A DNA stretch of 50,245 bases, taken from positions 1 through 50,245 of the forward strand of contig SUTF01000011.1 in assembly GCA_015063005.1 (NCBI GenBank), given 5' to 3'. The DNA comes from Methanobrevibacter millerae (GTDB lineage Archaea; Methanobacteriota; Methanobacteria; Methanobacteriales; Methanobacteriaceae). This document shows, one piece after another, positions 33,991 to 43,600 of the stretch. The translations under genes were made by a program, and so were the position numbers. The notes beneath the pieces were generated by a model that ran no database searches, was not told where the DNA came from, and saw only the letters and a program-made list of their open reading frames with translations. Each line of letters begins with the position of its first letter. Positions within the stretch are counted from its first letter, which is position 1.

Positions 33991-34278
33991 TTAAGCTATG
34001 TTAATTTCTTTTTCGGAACGAGTAACTAAATCTGCTAAAGAATTACAAACGTTGTCAGGGATTGAATTATTATCTTTATCAGCAATTACTTCAGATATAA
34101 TTTTACAAAGGACGAAAATTGCATGTTTATGTTCAGCTTTCGTTTTGTGGATGTGGTGTGGACTTATTTTTAGTGAGATGTATTCACTACAATCATTGGT
34201 GATTTGATTTTCATCTTCTAAGAATTTTAAAACATAAACCAAAAATTGATGTAATTGTATCATTTCATCTTTATACAT
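33991..34278 (-). CDS. UPF0058 family protein
   Basis: This is a 95-aa soluble archaeal protein of UPF0058, unknown function. It begins MYKDEMIQLHQFLVYVLKFL and contains the histidine-rich stretch SPHHIHKTKAEHKHAIF, which looks able to bind metal. It is helical throughout. It is a single gene, upstream in direction of the cpgS gene (77 bases apart) and might be read into it. Confidence 0.8.
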   Translation of the reverse strand: MYKDEMIQLHQFLVYVLKFLEDENQITNDCSEYISLKISPHHIHKTKAEHKHAIFVLCKIISEVIADKDNNSIPDNVCNSLADLVTRSEKEINIA

Positions 34279-34547
34279 AATAATCTAACCTATCATATAG
34301 AATTAATTCCACTTTTTATTGAATTAATTATAATTTTTAACCTATTTCAAATGAATAATAATTATATTATTTTTAATCATATTTAAATATAGGTATTAAG
34401 GTAACTTATTTCATATATTAATTCGTATAATTCGATATGTATATTATTGTAATCTAAAAAAGTTTAAAGTTTTAGAATAAATGATAATTTTTTTGATATG
34501 GAAATATATGAAATTTACATAAAAAATTAAACTATTAATAATAATAT

Positions 34548-34555
34548 TATATAAT
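34548..34555 (+). promoter_or_regulatory. Candidate TATA box of the comA-hdr operon
   Basis: TTATATAA lies about 27 bases before an expected start near 34579, ahead of a TGTGAT ribosome site and the TTG start at 34598. The rest of the 319-base gap from 34279 is AT-rich; it contains a direct repeat ATTCG-TATA-ATTCG at about 34422-34434 but no gene. Confidence 0.4.
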
Positions 34556-34597
34556 TATTATTTAGTAAAATTAAAATTCAAAAAAAGTTGTGATAAT

Positions 34598-35371
34598 TTG
34601 AAAGCATTTGATTTTCTATTAACAAAAAGAGAAGAAAAACCAAGAAGTCATGGAATAACCATGGTTTTGGATAAGGGCTTAGGCCTCAGCACTGCTGAAA
34701 GTCTTATGGATATTTCAGGAGATTATGTTGATTATCTTAAATTCGGATGGGGAACTTCCATTATACATGATGCCGAAATTATTAAGGCTAAAGTGGAAAT
34801 GTATAAGTCTCATAATGTCACTCCCTATACTGGAGGTACACTGTTTGAACTGGCTTATATGAACGATAAGTTAGATGACTTTTTCAACAGGGCTCATGAA
34901 TTGGGCTTTCCTGCTATTGAAGTTTCAGACGGTTCTATTAACTTATCTCATGATGAAAAACTCAAATCAATCAGAAAAGCTAAAAAAGATGGTTTCGAGG
35001 TTTTATCCGAAGTCGGCAAAAAGGATCCTAACTTGGATAAGGAACTTTCATTGGATGAAAGAATCAGTTATATGCAATCCGAACTTGACGCAGGATCCTC
35101 TTTGATTATAGTCGAAGCAAGAGAAGGTGGTAAAAATATAGGGATCTTTGATGCTTCAGGCAATGCAAAAGAAGATGAGATAGACTATATTCTGGACAGA
35201 TTTGATGGAGACAGGATTTTATGGGAAGCTCCAAACAAGGACCAGCAGGTCTTTTTCATTTTAAAACTTGGAAACACAGTTAATTTAGGTAATGTTTCCA
35301 GTGATGATATTACCTCTCTTGAAACTTTAAGGCAAGGTTTGAGGGGAGATACTGTAGGAAAAATAATTTAG
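34598..35371 (+). CDS. comA: Phosphosulfolactate synthase (coenzyme M synthesis, step 1)
   Basis: ComA adds sulfite to phosphoenolpyruvate to give (R)-phosphosulfolactate. The 257-aa TIM-barrel protein begins KAFDFLLTKREEKPRSHGITMVLDKGLG and contains DYVDYLKFGWGTS, the AIEVSDGSI segment and LIIVEAREGGKNIGIFD, all characteristic of ComA. It starts with TTG 34598 after TGTGATAAT. Its presence indicates that the organism can make its own coenzyme M, unlike M. ruminantium. It leads a five-gene operon with mmp16 and hdrCBA. Confidence 0.93.
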   Translation: MKAFDFLLTKREEKPRSHGITMVLDKGLGLSTAESLMDISGDYVDYLKFGWGTSIIHDAEIIKAKVEMYKSHNVTPYTGGTLFELAYMNDKLDDFFNRAHELGFPAIEVSDGSINLSHDEKLKSIRKAKKDGFEVLSEVGKKDPNLDKELSLDERISYMQSELDAGSSLIIVEAREGGKNIGIFDASGNAKEDEIDYILDRFDGDRILWEAPNKDQQVFFILKLGNTVNLGNVSSDDITSLETLRQGLRGDTVGKII

Positions 35372-35382
35372 AGGGTATTAAA

Positions 35383-36633
35383 TTGGAAAAGAGAGATATT
35401 GACCAAATCAATCGAAAGATTGATGATGGTGAAGCTAATATTTACACTGCAGAAGAGTTTAAAAAATTAATCCGCAATGATGATGCTCCAGGATTTGATG
35501 AAGTTGATGTCGTAACTACCGGAACCTGCGGTGTAATGAGCGGAACGGCAGCCATTTTGAATTTCATGGTAAGTCCTCCCGGTGAATTCATTAAAGCGCA
35601 AAACGTTTATTTGAATGGTGTTCCTGCATTTGCAGGGCCTTGTCCCAATGAATGGTTAGGGGAAGTTGATGTAATATTGCACGGTACAGCACATTCCATT
35701 GATGATGTTAATTATGGTGGTGGATTCCTTCTAAAGGAGATAATGGAAGGCAAAGATATAGATGTCAGAGTTGAAAGCGCTGATGGAAAAGTGATTGAAA
35801 ATACAATAACTTTGGATGATATCAACAGGGCTCAGATTATCGGTTCACGTATGGCATTTAAAAATTACACTGCATTCACCAATCCGGGCAGTGAAGAGGT
35901 ATCATCAATTTTTGCTGCAACTCCTCTCAAGGGAAATCTTTCCGGTCTGACCTTTTCAGGATGTGGGGAAATAAATCCTTTGCAAAACGATATTCCTCAC
36001 AATGCCATCAAAACCGGCAAGAAAGTATTGTTGAATGGTGCTGAAGCATTTATTTTGGGTGATGGTACAAGATCAAGTGCTGAAAAACCGAACCTGATGC
36101 TTTCCGGTGATTTGACTGAGATGGATCCATATTATTTTGGCGGATTCAAAACTGGTCAAGGTGGAGAAATATATAATACGGTAGCTATACCAATTCCTGT
36201 ATTAAATGAAGAAATTTATAATAATTTGCTTATTCAGGATAAAGATGTAAGCATTCCAGTGGCAGATATCAAAGGCCGCCATTTGCCGTTGGCCGAAACA
36301 AATTATTATCAGCTTTGGAAAGACTATGACTTAAGGCCGAAATATGATGGCGATGCATGTTCTGTTTGTGATGAATGTGAAGCCGAAAAAGTCTGTCCTA
36401 CCAATGCATTTTCCAATAAACGACTGGACTTGAGCCGTTGTTTCGGATGCGGAATGTGTGCCAGCTTCTGCAGCCATAATGCATTTGATATGGATACCGG
36501 AAGCGTTGATTTGGAGATTGACGAAAAAAATGTTAACATTCCTATTATTTGCAGACAATCAGATAGGCTAAGGGCAAATAAATTATCACTTAAACTAAAG
36601 AAAATGATTAAATCCGGCGAATTTAAATTGTGA
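35383..36633 (+). CDS. Methanogenesis marker 16 metalloprotein (DUF39 plus ferredoxin)
   Basis: This 416-aa protein has an N-terminal DUF39 domain (about residues 1-310) related to the L-aspartate-semialdehyde sulfurtransferase of methanogens. A conserved cysteine lies in TTGTCGVMSGTAA (C49) and another in FAGPCPNEW. A C-terminal 2[4Fe-4S] ferredoxin follows: C326xxC329xxC332x5C338 and CFGCGMCASFCSHNAF. The family is linked to sulfur insertion, and a role in the last, reductive thiolation step of coenzyme M synthesis is the best reading next to comA. It starts with TTG, 11 bases after comA, and precedes hdrC by 10 bases. Confidence 0.85.
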   Translation: MEKRDIDQINRKIDDGEANIYTAEEFKKLIRNDDAPGFDEVDVVTTGTCGVMSGTAAILNFMVSPPGEFIKAQNVYLNGVPAFAGPCPNEWLGEVDVILHGTAHSIDDVNYGGGFLLKEIMEGKDIDVRVESADGKVIENTITLDDINRAQIIGSRMAFKNYTAFTNPGSEEVSSIFAATPLKGNLSGLTFSGCGEINPLQNDIPHNAIKTGKKVLLNGAEAFILGDGTRSSAEKPNLMLSGDLTEMDPYYFGGFKTGQGGEIYNTVAIPIPVLNEEIYNNLLIQDKDVSIPVADIKGRHLPLAETNYYQLWKDYDLRPKYDGDACSVCDECEAEKVCPTNAFSNKRLDLSRCFGCGMCASFCSHNAFDMDTGSVDLEIDEKNVNIPIICRQSDRLRANKLSLKLKKMIKSGEFKL

Positions 36634-36643
36634 GGTAATTTGG

Positions 36644-37246
36644 ATGACATCAAAACAGAATATTGATGACTCACCAATTGATTTTGCAGAAAAAATTATC
36701 AGAGATGTTAAAAACTCAAAAGAGGAAGGGGTTTTGAAATGTGTGCAATGTGGAATGTGCACATCAACATGCCCTGCTGCAAGACATTCCAATTACAATC
36801 CCCGTGACATAATTGAAAGGGTTTTGGATGGTGATGTATCAATTTTGGAAGATGATTTGATTTGGAACTGTTTTTATTGCTATACCTGCCACAGCGTATG
36901 TCCGGTTGGAAACAGCGTATGTGAAGTAAATCAAATCCTAAAGCAGATTGCAATATCTAATGAAATTGGATATGATAAGTTATATGAGTATATGGGATTT
37001 GCCGATTCCTATTTTACTGCAGCTATTGGAGCCATTCCAGAAATATTTTTCGATGACATCGATAGGGACGTTCCTGGATGGAGAGACTTCAGAAACAATT
37101 TAGGTGAAATCAGGGATGAGCTGGAATTGGACCCTCCGCTGATGCCGCCTAAAGAGGTAATCGATGAGGTAAGTAAAATATTGACCATTACAGGTTTTAA
37201 GGCAAAAATCGAAAAAATCAGACAATCCCAGGAGGTGGAAAAATGA
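36644..37246 (+). CDS. hdrC: Heterodisulfide reductase-like subunit C (paralogue)
   Basis: This is a 200-aa iron-sulfur electron carrier. Both [4Fe-4S] motifs are intact: C33xxC36xxC39x3C43 and C76xxC79xxC82x3C86. The helical part between and after them matches HdrC. The C-terminal tail (LMPPKEVIDEVSKILTITGFKAKIEK) is in the usual place. It overlaps hdrB by 4 bases (ATGA). Because it sits with comA and mmp16, it is probably a second Hdr set, not the HdrABC that works with Mvh hydrogenase; canonical hdrBC lie elsewhere in Methanobacteriales. Confidence 0.9.
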   Translation: MTSKQNIDDSPIDFAEKIIRDVKNSKEEGVLKCVQCGMCTSTCPAARHSNYNPRDIIERVLDGDVSILEDDLIWNCFYCYTCHSVCPVGNSVCEVNQILKQIAISNEIGYDKLYEYMGFADSYFTAAIGAIPEIFFDDIDRDVPGWRDFRNNLGEIRDELELDPPLMPPKEVIDEVSKILTITGFKAKIEKIRQSQEVEK

Positions 37247-38184
37247 AATCCATTCCCGATAAGGACATTTTGCTATTTAGAAGCTGTCTTGTAAGCGTAG
37301 AATATCCGGGTGTCGAATCATCAACCAAATTCGTTTTCGATAAGCTGAAAATAGACTATGAAATATCAGACAAGCAAACCTGCTGTACTGGTTTAGGCCA
37401 TTATTCAGATGTATTTGACCAGATTGACACGACAGCTATTGGTGCCCGCAATTTCAAGATAGCTAAAAATCTAAACAGACCAAATATCGTTATGATGTGT
37501 GCAACATGCTATGCAATCAATAAGAAATCCGTCAAGCTTTTAAACAAAAAGGATGACTTGAGAAATCACATAAATCAGCTGTTTGAAGACAATGGGCTTG
37601 AACATTTGAAATATGAAAAGGATGACTTGAAGCCTACAGAAAACATTTTCCATGTTGTTGATATATTATACGGAAAGATTTCGGAAATTCCAAAGCATAT
37701 CAAGTATGACTTAAGCGGCTATAAGATAGCTACCCACCACGGATGTCACTACTGCAAGGTGCACTATGAGGATACCATTGCAGGATTCAGAGACCCGAAT
37801 ATAATAGATGAACTTGTTGAGGCCTGCGGATGTAAAACTATCGGTTGGTATGACCATAAGCGTGCTACCTGTGGTACCGGATTCAGGCAGAGATATTCAA
37901 ATCCTGACCTGTCATTTACGGCGACAGCAGACAAAATGAATGCTTTATGTGATGAGGACGCTGAAATCGTTGTTCACTTATGTCCGAATTGTCATATACA
38001 GTTTGACCGCTATCAGCCGCTGATATCAAAAAGAGAAGGAAGAGATTTCAAGGCAATACATTTGAATATTGCACAATTTATCGCAATTGCAATGGGCGGT
38101 GATTTCGATAAGGTAATTGGTGTCAAGGCTCATACTACACCAGTAGACTCTGTAATAAAAGAACTGAAGGAGGTTCCTAAATGA
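37243..38184 (+). CDS. hdrB: Heterodisulfide reductase-like subunit B (paralogue), altered second CCG motif
   Basis: HdrB normally carries two noncubane [4Fe-4S] clusters, each held by a CCG motif, and reduces CoM-S-S-CoB. Here the first motif is complete: C15, C47-C48 and C86xxC89. In the second, C168 and C247xxC250 are present but the central CC pair reads TC (T209-C210, KRATCGTG), so one ligand is lost. Extra cysteines C171, C195 and C197 nearby might compensate. The length is 313 aa, about 15-20 more than usual. The substrate may therefore not be the heterodisulfide. hdrA overlaps the stop by 4 bases. Confidence 0.9.
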   Translation: MKSIPDKDILLFRSCLVSVEYPGVESSTKFVFDKLKIDYEISDKQTCCTGLGHYSDVFDQIDTTAIGARNFKIAKNLNRPNIVMMCATCYAINKKSVKLLNKKDDLRNHINQLFEDNGLEHLKYEKDDLKPTENIFHVVDILYGKISEIPKHIKYDLSGYKIATHHGCHYCKVHYEDTIAGFRDPNIIDELVEACGCKTIGWYDHKRATCGTGFRQRYSNPDLSFTATADKMNALCDEDAEIVVHLCPNCHIQFDRYQPLISKREGRDFKAIHLNIAQFIAIAMGGDFDKVIGVKAHTTPVDSVIKELKEVPK

Positions 38185-40481
38185 GAGATGAATTAAAAGT
38201 TGGAGTTTTTTTGTGTGAATGTGGAGGAAATATCTCAGATATCATAGATTTGGATGAAGTCAGAGCCTCCTTGAATGTGGAATTTATAGGCCAGTTTGAA
38301 AATCTCTGTTCACTCAACGGCCGTAAGATCATTCGTGATGCAATATTCGACCATGACCTGGACAGGGTAGTTGTTGCTGCATGCTCACCGATAAGTCATG
38401 AAAAAACCTTTCAGGATTATGTAAAACCTTTAAATCCGTATCTTATGGATATGGCAAACATCCGTGAGCAGTGTTCATGGGTACATGACGATAAGGAAAA
38501 GGCAACCAGAAAGGCAATCACATTGATTAATGCATCAATTGAAAAGGTAAAGCAGTCTGATCCTGTAGACCCTATATTTTGCCAGACTCCTGATGAGGTT
38601 GCAGTAATCGGCGGAGGAATTGCCGGAATGAATGCTGCATTATCACTTGCGAAGCAGGGAACGAAGGTTACATTAATAGAACAGTCCCCATCTATCGGAG
38701 GACACATGGCTAAGATAGGTAAGGTTTTCTCTCCTGTCAAGATTGCAGAAGAGTGCGGAATGTGTCTTTTAAACCCTATATTGAACGAACTTGTTTGGAA
38801 TGAAAACATTGAAGTTTTGACAAATTCAAAGGTCATAGAATCCGAAAGAAGGGCAGGTACATATAACCTAATTGTTGAAAAATCACCAAGGTATGTCGAT
38901 ACTGAAAAGTGTATTGCATGCGGAAAGTGCGCTCAGGTTTGTGAAGTTGAAGTTCCCGATGACTGGAATGATGGTCTTTCAACAAGAAAAGCAATCTATA
39001 GGCCATTCGGTCAGTCCTATCCTGAAAGCTATGTGATAGATATGGATAACTGTACCAAATGCAGCAATTGTGTTAAAGTATGTAATATGAGAGCCATTAA
39101 GCTTAGGGGAAGGCCTGAAAGGATTCCCTTGCAGGTCGGTTCAATCATCGTAGCAACCGGCCACAAGCTTTTTGACATGAACAAAAGGCCTGAATATGGA
39201 TATGCTAGATATGATGATGTAATTACTCAATCCGAATTGGGTCGTATAACCGGTGTGAACGGGCCGACAAAAGGAAAGCTGTTGAAATCCAATGGTGAAG
39301 TTCCAAAAAGGGTTGTAATGATTCAATGTGTAGGTTCAAGGGATGAAAAGCCCGACGGACATAAGTACTGTTCCAAAATATGCTGTACAGTTGCACTAAA
39401 AAATGCAAACATAATCAAGCATAAATATCCAGAAACAGACGTCGTGATATGCTATACGGATGTTAGAACTCCTGGAATGTTTGAAAAGTATTATAAGCAC
39501 ACCCAGGAAAATGAGGTGAGATTTATCCGTGGAAGACCTGGGGAAGTGGTTAAGAAAAAAGACCACTTTATCGTAAGAACAGAAGATACATTGAAAGGGG
39601 AATTCATAGAAATTGAAGCTGATATGGTTGTTCTTTCAACAGCTATGGAACCATCAGAAGGTACACGTGAAATTGCTGAAATATTGAATATCGGTACAAC
39701 GGAAGACGGATTTATCAAGGAATCCCATCCTAAAATTAAACCTGTTGCAACAGATGTTCAGGGAATCTTCGTTTGTGGAACGGCACAGGATCCCAAAGAT
39801 ATTACGGAATCAATTATGCAGGCAACCGCTTCAGCATCAAAAGTGGCGGAATATAATTACGGTGGTGTGGAAATCGAACCTTTCATTGCAGAAATTGACA
39901 AGGAAAAATGTATTCTTTGTGGTGATTGCATAAGCCGCTGCAAATATAAGTCAATGAGCATACAAAACGATGAGGTATATATTGATCCGATGGCATGTAC
40001 TGGATGTGGAAAATGTCTGGTCGGATGCTCCCAGAAAGCTATTCATGTCAATGGTAATATCGATGAAAAAATCATGGCCACCATCAAAGGGGTTTTGTCT
40101 AAAAAGCAAGAAGGCCAGCGCATGATTCTGGTATTTTTAGACAATATTGGTTATACTGCAGCCGATAACATAGGAGTAAACCGTTTATCTTACCCTGAAT
40201 CCATCCATATCATAAAGGTTATTTCAGTAAATCGTGTAAGGCCAAACCATATTAAATATGCTTTGGACAATGGAGCCGATGGAGTCTTTATTGGGGAATT
40301 TCCGGGAGATTTAATGTATGATGAAGTAGAACGAAAAGTTGTAAGAATGAAAGAAACTTTGGAAGAGTTTAATGAAAATCCTGATAGAATAATGTTTTCT
40401 AAAGTTTATATTCCATATTTCACTGGACTTGCTCGCAAATTAACTGATTTTGATAAAAAAATTGAAGAATTGAATCTTTAA
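38181..40481 (+). CDS. hdrA: Heterodisulfide reductase-like subunit A fused to a cysteine-free MvhD-like domain
   Basis: HdrA is the FAD-containing subunit of electron bifurcation. Present here: an N-terminal cysteine-bearing domain (VGVFLCECGGN, AACSPISH, REQCSWVH), the FAD motif VIGGGIAGMNAALSLA, an inserted ferredoxin (CIACGKCAQVC, CTKCSNCVKVC), IVATGHKLFD, the CVGSRDE and CSKICC segments, and a C-terminal 2[4Fe-4S] ferredoxin (CILCGDCISRC, CTGCGKCLVGC). From residue 648 an MvhD-like domain follows (MILVFLDNIGYTAADNIG...NRLSYPESIHIIKV...GADGVF). All the cysteines expected for its [2Fe-2S] cluster are replaced. 766 aa, similar to fused HdrA2 of Methanosarcina. Last gene of the operon. Confidence 0.92.
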   Translation: MRDELKVGVFLCECGGNISDIIDLDEVRASLNVEFIGQFENLCSLNGRKIIRDAIFDHDLDRVVVAACSPISHEKTFQDYVKPLNPYLMDMANIREQCSWVHDDKEKATRKAITLINASIEKVKQSDPVDPIFCQTPDEVAVIGGGIAGMNAALSLAKQGTKVTLIEQSPSIGGHMAKIGKVFSPVKIAEECGMCLLNPILNELVWNENIEVLTNSKVIESERRAGTYNLIVEKSPRYVDTEKCIACGKCAQVCEVEVPDDWNDGLSTRKAIYRPFGQSYPESYVIDMDNCTKCSNCVKVCNMRAIKLRGRPERIPLQVGSIIVATGHKLFDMNKRPEYGYARYDDVITQSELGRITGVNGPTKGKLLKSNGEVPKRVVMIQCVGSRDEKPDGHKYCSKICCTVALKNANIIKHKYPETDVVICYTDVRTPGMFEKYYKHTQENEVRFIRGRPGEVVKKKDHFIVRTEDTLKGEFIEIEADMVVLSTAMEPSEGTREIAEILNIGTTEDGFIKESHPKIKPVATDVQGIFVCGTAQDPKDITESIMQATASASKVAEYNYGGVEIEPFIAEIDKEKCILCGDCISRCKYKSMSIQNDEVYIDPMACTGCGKCLVGCSQKAIHVNGNIDEKIMATIKGVLSKKQEGQRMILVFLDNIGYTAADNIGVNRLSYPESIHIIKVISVNRVRPNHIKYALDNGADGVFIGEFPGDLMYDEVERKVVRMKETLEEFNENPDRIMFSKVYIPYFTGLARKLTDFDKKIEELNL

Positions 40482-40528
40482 TTTTTTTTCTTTTTTTTTT
40501 AAAAATTTACTTTTTTTCCATTTTTTTC
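40482..40528 (+). terminator. Multiple T-tracts after hdrA
   Basis: T8-C-T10 directly after the stop, then two further T7 runs. This is the classic archaeal poly-T terminator without a hairpin. Confidence 0.6.
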
Positions 40529-40541
40529 GTATATTTACGAA
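40526..40541. promoter_or_regulatory. MsvR-type operator motif TTCGTA-N4-TACGAA
   Basis: TTCGTATATTTACGAA is a perfect palindrome matching the inverted repeat reported for the methanogen redox regulator MsvR. It ends 3 bases before the TATA box of the giant adhesin gene, so a bound protein would cover the TFB/TBP site. No msvR gene lies in the window. Confidence 0.6.
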
Positions 40542-40544
40542 TAA

Positions 40545-40552
40545 TATAAATA
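40545..40552 (+). promoter_or_regulatory. TATA box of the adhesin-like gene
   Basis: TATAAATA predicts transcription from about 40575 and a 5' leader of roughly 55 bases before the TTG start. Confidence 0.55.
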
Positions 40553-40631
40553 CTGTTATGAACCATACTAAAATTATTAACAAAATAAAATATTATTATT
40601 GTTATATTATAATTGTAAAAATTACGGGGGT

Positions 40632-43600
40632 TTGTTTATTAAATACAAAAAAATGTTATTTGCTTGTTTAATTATCTGTTTATTTATAACATTGTCTTTT
40701 GCTTCGGCAAGTGATGTTAATAATATAGACGATAATTTAACAGCCACAATTGATGAAAAAGATGTCATCTCGGTTGATGACATAGAAAACAATGAAATTA
40801 TGATGTTATCTGAGGATGATGCAATAGGAGCATCGAATTCGGATGATGTTTTAGGAGCTGGAACAAGATCAGATTTTAATTCTTTGATGAATACTATGAG
40901 ACAAGGTTCTACAGTATATTTAAATGATGATTATGATTTTGCCGGTTCATATTCATCTAGCAGTTTTAACATAAATTATAATAATGTTGTAATTGATGGT
41001 CAAGGCCATTATATTGATGCAAGTGGACTATGTAGGGTATTTTATATAAATAGTTATATAAATAATATTACTTTTAAAAATATTGTTTTTAAAAATGCCT
41101 ATTCTTCTAGTGACGGTGGAGCTATTTACTTTGCAGGTTATAATTTAAATATAATCAACTGTACCTTTGAGTCCAATAAGGTTTCAGGTAGTTCAAAAGG
41201 AGGAGCAGTATATGTTAATTATAATGAAGGTTCAACAACCAATATAATTAATTCCACATTTAATAAAAACACAGCTTCTGATGGTGGTGCTTTGTATTTC
41301 AATAATCCTTCTAATCAGCAACATTCATGTTATGTCAACATAGAAGGATGTAATTTCACAGAAAACTCTGTTGATTATGGAAATCTTGGTGGTGGAGCAG
41401 TTTATATTCACAGATCTTTTGAAACTGTTATTAATTCATCCAAATTTACTCGCAATACTGCTTTGGGTAAAGATGGAGGTGCAATAAGATATTCAGGATC
41501 CACAACTATCATTAATTCTGAATTTTATGAAAATAAGGCTACCCACGGAGGAGCTCTCTGTTTTGGTCAAGCTGTAGATTTGTCAGTTTATAATTCTATT
41601 TTCGTAAACAACTCAGCATCCGGTGAAGGTGGATCTATTAAAGCTCGTTTTGTCGAAATGGATGGTGTTGAGATAATAAATTCAACCGCTTCCAAAGGTG
41701 GAGCAATATTTTCTAGATCAGGTACTGCTACAATACAAAATGTTAACATTACAAATACTTCAGCTACTCAGGGTGGAGCAGTATTTATTCATAATGATGT
41801 CAACAATTTCGCAGGAAGCAACATTCAAATAAGTAATTCTAATGCAGATGAAGGTGGTGCAATTTATTCAAATACTGCGAATACAATGAGCATTATGGAT
41901 TCATCAGTAAATAATGCAAGTGCTAATTATGGTGGAGCCATATATGTTAATCAAGGTAAAGCCACTATTTCAGGTTCAACTTTAGAAAACTCAAGTGCTT
42001 CTATTCAAGGTGGGGCCCTTTATGTCAAATCAAATAATGTGGAAGTGAAAGATTCTTTATTAAAAAATAATACTGCACCTATCGGGGGTGCTGTTTATTG
42101 GTCAGGATCTAATGGTAAAATTTCAAATTCAAATTTCGATAATAATAATGGTACAAATGGTTCTTCAATTTATTGGGCAGGTAGCAATGGTATTGTAGAA
42201 AAATCCACTTTTGATGATGATAATGTCACTACAGGTTCTATTCATTGGCATGGTGCTAATGGACAAATCACAGGAAATACCTTATTGACTGATAAAGGAA
42301 TTTATTTATGTGAGCATTCCATTGTCACATTAAAGGAAAATACTGAATTAGCTCCTTCCGGAGGCAATTATTCTGTTTATATAGGAAACACTGCTACTTT
42401 GATTGATAATACATTTAATAATTTAATTGAAAATCATGGAAAAATTTTATCTCCAATTTATATTACTACTTTAGATAATACCACTGTTATTTCAGGTAAA
42501 AATTCAATGACTGTTTACACTTCAGTTACTGATGATAATGGTAATTATTTGGATATTATTAAAAATCTTGTAAATGTTTATGATTCTCAAAATTTGACTA
42601 CAACATTTAACGGTACTCATTTTGTATCTACTTTAAATGTTATTTCAATTGGTGAACATAGGGTTCATGCTATTGGATATGATTCAAGTGACTTTGCAAA
42701 TCTTACCGTTCTAAGTGGTGGGGTTTTATATTTGGTTTTAAATCTTACTGTTAATCAAACTAATTATGGTGAAACTGTAACAATTACTTTAGATGTTGTT
42801 AACACTACTTATAATGATACTGTTGATATTGCTCTTAATGATGTTCATTATAATGCTACTTTAATTAATGGTACTGCTGTATTAGTTTTACATAATTTAG
42901 CTCCAAATACCTATAATATTGTTGCTTCATTCATAGAGTATAATCAGACATTATCTACAGATGTAGAGATTAAAGTTGTACTACGTAATTCAACTATTAA
43001 TGTTACTGCTACTAATGTTTATTATGGTAATGTGACAACAATATCTGTTAATACTACTAATGGTACTACTGGTGATGTATTCTTATTTGTAAATAATAAA
43101 ATATATACTATTAAACTAGTTAATAGTACTGGTCAATATAATTTAACTGGTCTTTCTGGTGGTAATTATACTGTATTTGCATTTTATAATGGTGATATGC
43201 TATTTGATAGTTCATATAATCAAACATCATTTAGTGTATATAAATATGATAATCCAATTAACATAACAGTTAAAGATATTTATGTTGGTCAAATAGCTAC
43301 AATTAAAGTTGATTTCCCAACTGATATTAATGGTAGAATATATGTTTATATTGATGATAAAGAATATGTATATTATAATAGAACTTCTTTAACTATATAT
43401 GAGAGTGATTTACCAGCAGGTAATGTTACTGTCAGGGTATATCATGATGGTAATGAAAAGTATTATGACAATAATACTGTTGCATACTTCAATGTTACTA
43501 AAAAGAATATGACTATTACTATTCAAACTGCAGATATAGTAGTAGGTGAAAATGCAACCATTTCAGTAATCATCCCTGCTGATGCAAAGGGTATTGTTTT

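Noticed and set aside
34420..34440. MsvR site upstream of comA (ATTCGTATAATTCG)
   Set aside because: It is a direct repeat of a half-site, not the inverted TTCGTA-N4-TACGAA motif seen before the adhesin gene.
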